NCBI GenBank assembly: GCA_027475525.1
Contig: JAMWFC010000005.1
Location: forward strand, 1,054,001 to 1,118,000
Length of the DNA: 64,000 nucleotides
Origin: Macrolepiota albuminosa
Taxonomy: Eukaryota > Basidiomycota > Agaricomycetes > Agaricales > Agaricaceae
Direction: 5' to 3'
Below the pieces are notes generated by a model, which saw only the letters and a program-made list of their open reading frames with translations, searched no databases and was not told the origin of the DNA. A program made the translations under genes and the position numbers. This document shows, in pieces, positions 56,598 to 64,000 of the stretch. How positions within the stretch are numbered: the stretch's first letter is position 1; the number at the start of each line of letters is the position of its first letter.

Positions 56598-56795
56598 GTT
56601 GCTAAAGGAATGTAAGGGAAACGAGCGTCAGTAAAGAGAAACGGAGACGAAGCAAGGAAAAACAACAAACCGCCATCGCAACTGATATTCTGCATTTCAT
56701 AACCACGTGGTCCCTTGTTCCTATCATTATGTCTTGTCCCACGATCTGTGACACTCCACGTGACCCATTTATGAGACGCGTTGACAACGACCACA
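56598..56795. promoter_or_regulatory. Divergent promoter between membrane protein and SMC6
   Basis: Only 198 bases separate the two start codons, so both promoters must lie here or extend into the genes. No TATA box or known operator is obvious. Confidence 0.6.
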
Positions 56796-59700
56796 ATGGT
56801 CAAACGTCCCACGGACTCAGACAGCGACAGCGCAGAATCTTCCTACGAAACACAATCCAAGCGGGCCAGAACCGCTGACAGTGATGATGACAGCGATTCC
56901 GTCGAGCTGAACAGCTCTAGGAAAAAAGCCAAAGTAAAAGCCAAGACGCGTTTCAATGATGATGTCGAAGAAGATGGAGAGACCGAAAATGAACAGGAGG
57001 AGCAGCAGTTCGAAAGTGCACATGCCGAAAAAATTCTCGCAGATCTCGCTTCAAAGCGTAAAATTCAGGGGGTAAGCTTCACTTGGGCTGCTTTCATCGG
57101 CAATGTTCATGTGTCCGCAGGGTATTGCTGAACACGGTATCATTGAACGTGTCGAGATGGTCAATTTCATGTGCCATGCGTTTCTCAAATTTGAGTTTGG
57201 TCCTCAAATTAACTTTATCATTGGTGTGCTTCATCGTTCTTCGTTCATGTTCGCGACTTGACTCCTTTATCAGGTCACAATGGAAGTGAGTACAATCCTC
57301 AATGTCTGACATCTTTTGACATTGCCTTGGTCTGCCAGGTGGCAAGAGTGCTGTCTTATCTGCCATTACAGTCGCGTTGGGTGGCAAGAGTACCTCCACT
57401 GGACGCGGAAGTGGACTAAAGTCGTTTATCAAAGAAGGCAGCGCGTGTGTCTTGTTCGCTCTTCCGTAACAGATGTCCTTTCTCAGCGCTTTATTGCAGT
57501 GCCTCAGAAGTCACGATCTATTTGAAAAATCAAGGAGAAGAAGCATACAAGCCTGAAGAATATGGTAAATCTATCATCGTCACCCGGCGGTTTACGAAAG
57601 AGGGGAGTTCCACGTGGAAGATCAAAGGTACCAAGTCTTCCCAAACCATCAGCACCAAAAAGGAAGAACTGGCTGCCATCTGTGATCATATGAATATTCA
57701 GGTTGATAACCCTCTGAACGTATTGACCCAGGGCAAGTCCATGTTCGGTGATCGCTTTAGGCAAACCCTAAACTCTTGTTTTAGATGCTGCTCGGCAGTT
57801 TTTGAGTGCTTCTGCCCCCGCCGACAAGTACAAGGTCCATTTTTCTAAATTCCTGTAAAATGAAACGAGCTCACGTTTTTCTGTGCTAGTTCTTCCTCAG
57901 GGGCACTCAACTTTCTCAGCTATCAGACGAGTATACTACGTGCTTGGCCAACATCAAGCAAACCCACAAGGTTCTTGAACAAAAAAAGGAAGCTCTTCCA
58001 GACCTGCGTATTGCTTTCAAGGAAGCTACGGTACGTTTTCAAGAAGCTGCCAAGGCGAGAGAACAGAAGCAAAAGGCCGATGAGCTCAAGAAGGAGCTTG
58101 CCTGGGCCCATGTTCGCAGCAAGGAGGAGGAAATGGAGAGCAAATTCAAGGAGGTGGCAAAGCAAGAGGCGAGGCTTCCCAGGATCCAGAAGAGTATTGA
58201 GGCTGCAGAAGTGCGTTTCCTGTAAACATAATGGACCATCATCGAGTAATATGTGTTTTAGGGAGACTTTGCGGCAGCAACGGAAGAGGTTGCACAATAT
58301 GAAAACGACGTCGCGACGCTTGGCGAAATGGATGAATTGACCAAAGAGAAGGATCGACTTCAGGGGCTCGTTCGATCTAACAAAGACAGTATCCACAAGT
58401 TCACGGTATGGGCATCCAACCACTTTGATGTCCTTGTACTTACTTTTGGTAATAGGTCGATTTAAAGAAGATGGATGGAAGTATTACGATAATTACCGAG
58501 CAGATCAAAGGCTTTGACAAGCAGATTACGGAAGAGACGGAGCGCATGGCGGTGAATACGCAGGCGAAGCATGAAGAAACACAGCGCAAGCTTGAGGAGG
58601 CGCGGGCAAACGTTAACGAAGCTCAAGAAACGCTTGAAAGGCTCACGCGCGAGATAGAGGAACAGACCACAACGACAAGCGCACTAAAAACCGAGGGGTC
58701 CGTGCTTGATAACACAGTGGCCGCCATTCGAGCAGAAATACAGAACTGCGAAGGAATGATTCAGCGCGCAAAAGATGCGGAAAAGAATAGTCTTATTCCT
58801 TATGGGAACAACATCAAAGGAGTTCTGGATGCAATCAAGAATGAAAGGTGGGTCGGGGATCGGCCTGTCGGACCACTCGGGCTCTTCATCAAAGCCAAAG
58901 ATGCTGCAAAGTGGGGGGAGCTGTTACGCTCACAACTCTCCCAATATTTAACCGCGTTTGCCGTAACGAATAACGGCGACCGAGTCAAGTTGAATCAGTT
59001 GTTGGGCAAATTTAATAAGTACTCGATTTCCAATTTTCCTTTCGGTCTGGGATTAATGAATCATTTAGTCACAATACTTTGATCATCATAAACTCAAGAG
59101 ATATGTTTGATTACTCTCGTGGTGAGCCTCCTGAGGAATACCTTACTGTCCTTCGTGCACTCGAGGTCACCTTTCGGCTCAGTTGGGTTTGAAGATTACT
59201 GATGTCCCTTTTCAGATTTCAGATCCTTATGTCCTTCGTGTCATGATCAACGTGGCCAAGATTGAGCGCATCCACTTAGCGTACTCGCGAGCTGAGGCGC
59301 AATCTACCTTAGAAAGGCTTCCTGGCGGCGGAACCGCTTGGAGTAGCGAGAAGTTTATCAATGTCAGGGTTTTCCCGTAAGGCCTTATAGCAATGAGCCT
59401 TGATCCTTGTCATTCACCTAGTGTCGTATAGTGAGGGAGGAGCTTCTATCACGCCTCTTTCCAGGAACACCGGGAGAAACGATGCCACGAGCCTTCTTCT
59501 AACTGGAAGAGATGCGGCGTCCGAAATCGCGTAGGTGCTTGTTTTCTTAGTGGCTATCAGATTCTAATGGCGTCAAAGGCACTACCGTGAGCAAATCAAA
59601 ATAGAAGAAGCGAAGCATCAAGCTGCCGTTCAAGATGTCCAGCGCAAGAGGACGGAGTGGAACGGTGAACGCCAGAAGCTCGACGCGTTAAAAGTACGTC

Positions 59701-61257
59701 TTTTATTTTTCTTTTCGCGCGTGTGTGGATGGGAAATGAATTATGGGATAGGCCCAACGCACAAGGGTCGACGATAAATTTAGAAGAGCAAAAACAATTC
59801 TAGCCAATGTGCAGCAAACGGCAAATGACGACATGCCAAGCAACATTACAAGTTTGCAGGCAGCCAAAGAAGTTTGTCCTTGCTTAGTGCAGTAACGATT
59901 TCATTGATACCCAGTTGGTAGGAAGCCGAAGCAGAAAAGACTAGCACTATGGAACAAGCCGCTCACGTCTTGAGGCAGAAGAAAGAATATGATGATAAAA
60001 ACAAGGCGTTGATGCCGAATTTAGAGAGAATCAAGGAAAGAATCCAGGAGTTCAACCAACGCAAGGGAGATCTCATTGTGAGCGCATTCTTTTCTGCTTC
60101 GCATGCTGTAGCACTGGATAAACTTGTTGCAGGCGAAAACCCAAGATGCAGCAGAGAAACGAATGAAGGCTCAGCATGCGAAAGAGTCCTACACCAAGAA
60201 GTTGGACGATGAGAAGGCGGTCATTGCCCAACTTCAAGTACATGCAGACGTCCTACAGGAAGAATTCACGGTTTGTGGTCTTTGTCTGTGTGACCATCAT
60301 ACATATCTTTTCCTGAGTATAGAACTGGACGGCTAAAGCTCTCGAGTATTGCGAACGATTCCCCAATCCACGAAAAGTAGAGATCGTCAAGAGCAACCTC
60401 AAATCTGTTCAGGAAGCTTTGGCGGAACGCGAACGAAGGTCTGTAAGAAGGTTTAGTACTTGCATAGTCCTCTTGACCTCCATTTTTCGTTCAGACATGG
60501 GGCGACGGTTGAGGAGATGACGATCGAGGTTAACAAGGCCAAGGCTAAGCTCGATATGGCCGAAAGAGACTTGAAACAGATGACGACCCTCAATAAGGTT
60601 CTTGATGTGCGTTGCTTCAATGGTAAACATGTCTGACATCGTCCTTCATGCAGGCTCTAAAGGCATCTCTCACGGTACGCCTACAGAAATGGCAGGACTT
60701 CCGTCGTCACATCGCCCTTCGGTGCAAGCTGGTGTTTGCATATCATCTTTCGCATCGTGGATACTATGGAAAGGTCTTATTTAATCATGACAAGGGGACT
60801 TTAATCCTCAAAGTTGTCACGGATGACCAGGCCACCACTCATGCGTCACAGGCGAAGCGAGAGAAAGATCCGCGATCGCTTAGTGGAGGTGAAAAATCGT
60901 TTTCAACGATTTGCCTGTTGTTGTCGTTGTGGGAATCAATTGGATGTCCTCTGAGGTGTCTCGGTAGGTTCCTGTTTTCGTTAAAGCCTCGTTATCATCT
61001 AATGTCAATGAATAGACGAATTCGATGTCTTTATGGATGCCGTCAACCGCCGTATCTCAATGAAGATGATGGTTAGTTGCAGCCTACATGTTGCTCGTTC
61101 CGCCCCTGACGTGCATGCACCTCAGATTGACACGGCCAACTCATCTGACAAGAAACAGTACATCCTCATCACCCCACAAGATATGGGCAATGTGCAAATC
61201 GGTCCGACCGTGAAGGTTAATCGCATGACAGATCCAGAAAGAAGAAATCAGTCATAG
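56796..61257 (+). CDS. SMC6: SMC6, structural maintenance of chromosomes protein 6
   Basis: SMC6 pairs with SMC5 in the SMC5/6 complex for recombination repair and rDNA stability. Twenty-one exons can be joined in phase, giving 1136 residues, a normal length. The acidic N-terminus is followed by HGIIERVEMVNFMCHAFLKF and the Walker A GHNGSGKS. That is built across a 12-nt exon (57274-57285) flanked by introns of 50 and 53 bp. The head continues with NPLNVLTQDAARQFLSASAP and FFLRGTQLSQLSDEY. The first coiled coil is followed by the hinge (GPLGLFIKAKDAAKWGELLR, NTLIIINSRDMFDYSRGEPP) and the second coil. The C-terminal head has the signature SLSGGEKSFSTICLLLSLWE and Walker B PLRCLDEFDVFMDAVNRR. 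The intron at 57733-57784 has a GC donor (GCAAGT) and an AG acceptor. The stop is 103 bp before the AP-1 mu start. Confidence 0.96.
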
Positions 61258-61360
61258 TTGTTGGAGTTTCGAGTGTAGTACGAGTAACATAATGTAATAC
61301 TAATAGCAAGAGACGCGAGCGTGCCGGGACACGTGACTAGTACTTGTTGCTCTCCCTCTC

Positions 61361-63044
61361 ATGGCTAGCTTAATTGCGATCCTGGATCTCAAGGGCAAGC
61401 CCCTCATCCAACGTTCATATCGTGACGACGTCCCCGCGTCCAATGTTGAACGCTTTTTACCCCTTGTCCTCGAGATCGAGGAAGAGGGCCAGCAAGTCAC
61501 TCCATGTTTCTCAAGTCAAGGTGTCAATTACATGCATATTCGCCACTCCAATCTTTATCGTATGCATTGGTGTCTCTGCTCCATACTGGCATACTAATAT
61601 GTGCTAGTACTCGCACTGTCAAAGCGTAATTCGAATGCAGCGGAGATCATTATATTCCTGCATAGGTTAACACAGGTCCTCATCGAGTATTTCAAAGAAC
61701 TCGAAGAGGAGAGTATCCGCGATAACTTTGTCATAATATACGAGCTGATGGATGAGATGATGGACTTTGGTTACCCCCAAACCACTGAAAGCAAGATTCT
61801 GCAAGAGTACGTCTTCGTTGTTATAGTCTAATCTCCCGTATTGATATCCTTCTAGATATATCACCCAGGAATCTTACAAACTTGAAGTACAGGTGCGCCC
61901 GCCAATGGCGGTAACCAATGCAGTGTCGTGGAGGACGGAAGGCATCAGATACAGGAAGAATGAAGTATTCCTTGATGTCATTGAGAGCGTTAATATGCTG
62001 GTGTGTGATAGCTCCTTATCTATAGGCATGATTCTGAAGATGAACAGGTGAATGCTAACGGAAACGTCGTACGGTCTGAGATACTTGGTGCAATCAAGAT
62101 GAAGTGCTACCTATCAGGTATGCCAGAACTTCGGCTAGGCCTTAACGACAAAGTTATGTTCGAGAGCACCGGGCGAAGTGAGTATTCATCTCTCATCGCC
62201 ATTCTTTCATCTTGCACTGATCGTGCATTAAGCGGCCCGAGGAAAGGCCATTGAAATGGAGGACGTCAAATTCCATCAGTGCGTGCGGCTTTCACGATTC
62301 GAAAACGACCGCACCATCTCTTTCATTCCCCCCGATGGCGAGTTTGAGCTCATGTCCTATCGCCTTTCCACGCCTGTGAAACCCCTCGTATGGGTTGAGG
62401 CAGCGGTTGAGAGTCACAAGGGCAGTCGCGTCGAGTATGTTGTAAAGGTCAAGGCACAGTTTAAGCGGAGGAGTACTGCGAACAACGTAGAGATATATGT
62501 ACCTGTACCCGACGACGCGGACAGCCCAAAATTCAGGGTGAGCATACGTTGTTCCATGCGTATGATTTGGCTTTTGACGCACTTTTGACCCAAACAATAC
62601 CCAGGCATCGACAGGCACTGTACAATATGCTCCAGATAAGTCAGCCTTTGTGTGGAAAATCAAGCAGCTCGGAGGGAGCCGCGAGTTCCTAATGCGTGCG
62701 CATTTTGGGTTGCCTAGCGTAAAAAGCGGTGCGTTCCAGATGAGCAGCTAAATGTTCTTTTATCTATCTTCATCTCTAATTAGAGAACGATCTTGAGAAG
62801 CGTGCCCCAATTACGGTCAAGTTTGAAATACCATACTTCACAGTATCAGGCATTCAGGTGCGGTACCTGAAGATAGTTGAGAAAAGTGGTTATCAGGCAC
62901 TGCCTTGGGTGCGATACATCACCCAGAATGGTGATGATTATAGGTGCATTCTCTTGACTCGTGAGAGGTCGTTAATACTCATGTTTATGTCACAGCTTGC
63001 GGACGGCGTTAGAGAAGGGCAGTGCTCCAATTGTCCCGATGTGA
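61361..63044 (+). CDS. APM1: AP-1 clathrin adaptor complex, mu subunit
   Basis: The mu subunit of AP-1 recognises YxxPhi sorting signals for clathrin traffic between the trans-Golgi network and endosomes. Eight exons are in phase: 61361-61559, 61608-61806, 61856-62000, 62048-62177, 62233-62537, 62605-62728, 62784-62943 and 62996-63044. They give 436 residues, the usual length. The longin-like N-terminus reads MASLIAILDLKGKPLIQRSY and IIYELMDEMMDFGYPQTTES. The linker has AVSWRTEGIRYRKNEVFLDV, identifying the mu1 type. The mu homology domain has GKAIEMEDVKFHQCVRLSRF, RTISFIPPDGEFELMSYRLS, SREFLMRAHFGLPSVKSEND and PYFTVSGIQVRYLKIVEKSG. The C-terminus is YSLRTALEKGSAPIVPM after the last intron. 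It lies 103 bp downstream of SMC6 on the same strand. Confidence 0.95.
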
Positions 63045-63350
63045 TTTTGTACATATTATTAGACTGACCTCTTTCTTACTCTCTACACTCCTAAGGACAA
63101 TTACCCAGTCCAATTGCGGAAAATACAATAATAATCTCAACAGAGCATGAGCCATACCAATGGTATAGTGTGCCCCAAATCCTTCTTAACAGTTTTTGTC
63201 GTGAGGTACAATCATCAGTTGTTTTGATGATTGATTCTCTTCCACACACCTCTTCTCCCTCTCTGAATCATCAGACCATCTGTAAAGGCAGGCATGGAAT
63301 AAATTAACTGTGCTTGTCAACTACTATAGTTACTCTCTACTGTTGATGCT
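63045..63350. other. Convergent 3' flanks of AP-1 mu and KGD1
   Basis: 306 bases between two convergent genes. No further gene or repeat is seen; it holds both 3' UTRs. Confidence 0.6.
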
Positions 63351-64000
63351 TCAGTGGTTGCCACTTGACAAATCAAATGCATCACGAAGGAACAACTCAA
63401 TCTCTTTCTTATGCTGCGCCTGTAAAGGATCATAGCAATGAGTTATGTTCATGAAACCAATACTGACGTAATACCTTGCTACCAGTCGCTACAGAGCTTG
63501 TGGGGCCGCGGCCGGCATAGTATGGATACTTGCCCTTGTGATTCTGCGTCCGCCCAGCAGCAGTGTAGATGCGAGGACCGACATAGCTCCAGGCACCATT
63601 GTTGAGAGGTTCCTCCTATAAAACGATCAAATTCGCGACAAGGTTATCAAGAGACAACGTCGAAGATTTACCTGACACCATAGGAGATCGGCATTAGGAT
63701 ACATATCAAGATGGGGTGTGAGCTAGAGGGACACATTGAGTACAATGATGTTAAAACAAGGGACGAAAAGATATTGACCTGGTCATAAGGGAAAGGTGAA
63801 AGTTGCTCGATCCTGCTGATAGCAACATCCTTGATACCTTTGTCTTCACGCTCCTGCAACAAAGTATGGTATACTTGGCCTATATAACGACAAAGGAATC
63901 AGTCATGAAGAGTACAGTGAGTACAATTGAACTTACCGGTGCATAGAATGTGACGTTTAATTTCTTCAGGAGCTACTAGTGACTCCTGGAGGGGTTCCGG
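63351..64000 (-). CDS. KGD1: 2-oxoglutarate dehydrogenase E1, C-terminus (partial)
   Basis: E1 decarboxylates 2-oxoglutarate with thiamine diphosphate in the mitochondrial TCA-cycle complex. On the minus strand five exons are seen: 63937-64000 (continuing off the edge), 63779-63879, 63672-63722, 63475-63615 and 63351-63419. They read [71 protein letters not shown], then [39 protein letters not shown] and [20 protein letters not shown]. This is the conserved end of the protein, with the motif [10 protein letters not shown]. The stop is TGA at 63351-63353. The N-terminal and cofactor-binding regions lie outside the window. Confidence 0.95.

Overview
The window looks like chromosomal DNA of a filamentous basidiomycete, most likely an Agaricomycete. 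The host genes are cut by many short introns (about 45-60 bp) with GT..AG ends. The proteins read as ORC1, TFIIE-alpha, SMC6, AP-1 mu and 2-oxoglutarate dehydrogenase E1. The mobile elements (KDZ transposase, Ty3/gypsy chromovirus, Ty1/copia, LINE with endonuclease, reverse transcriptase and RNase H) are a typical mix for this group. Species cannot be named from the sequence.

Layout. 1-389: the 3' part of an ORC1-like gene on the minus strand, running off the left edge. About 850-52,440: a transposon island of roughly 51 kb with no recognisable host gene. 52,585-64,000: a dense host block, in order TFIIE-alpha (-), a single-pass membrane protein (-), SMC6 (+), AP-1 mu (+) and the C-terminus of 2-oxoglutarate dehydrogenase E1 (-).

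The island is nested. Its one nearly complete element is a Ty3/gypsy chromovirus at 5777-16753 (minus strand), bounded by LTRs and a perfect 5-bp target duplication (AAGAA). It has gag, a zinc knuckle, two retropepsin-like domains in tandem, RT, RNase H, integrase and a chromodomain. On the opposite strand, between pol and the 3' LTR, lies a spliced gene-like reading frame with a cysteine cluster and a coiled coil. Two solo LTRs of the same family lie at 25138-25926 and 38795-39520, each with its own perfect target duplication. Around these are old, AT-rich, CpG-poor remnants: LTRs of other gypsy families, a KDZ transposase, a gypsy/copia composite at about 27.4-33.9 kb, a LINE at 42.9-48.2 kb with ORF1 pieces at 49-50.8 kb, tRNA-derived sequences, a long inverted repeat pair (18.2-19.3 kb and 38.6-40.8 kb), and a second cysteine-cluster gene remnant at 36.3-38.1 kb.

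Two observations stand out. First, the chromovirus carries six local tandem duplications with a 77-bp period at unrelated sites. Collapsing them restores reading frame in gag and integrase, which points to k-mer-overlap joins in the assembly rather than biology. Second, the antisense spliced gene and the tandem protease make this chromovirus unusual, and the 37-kb remnant shares the antisense gene's cysteine signature. Most other lesions are single transitions, several in CpG context.
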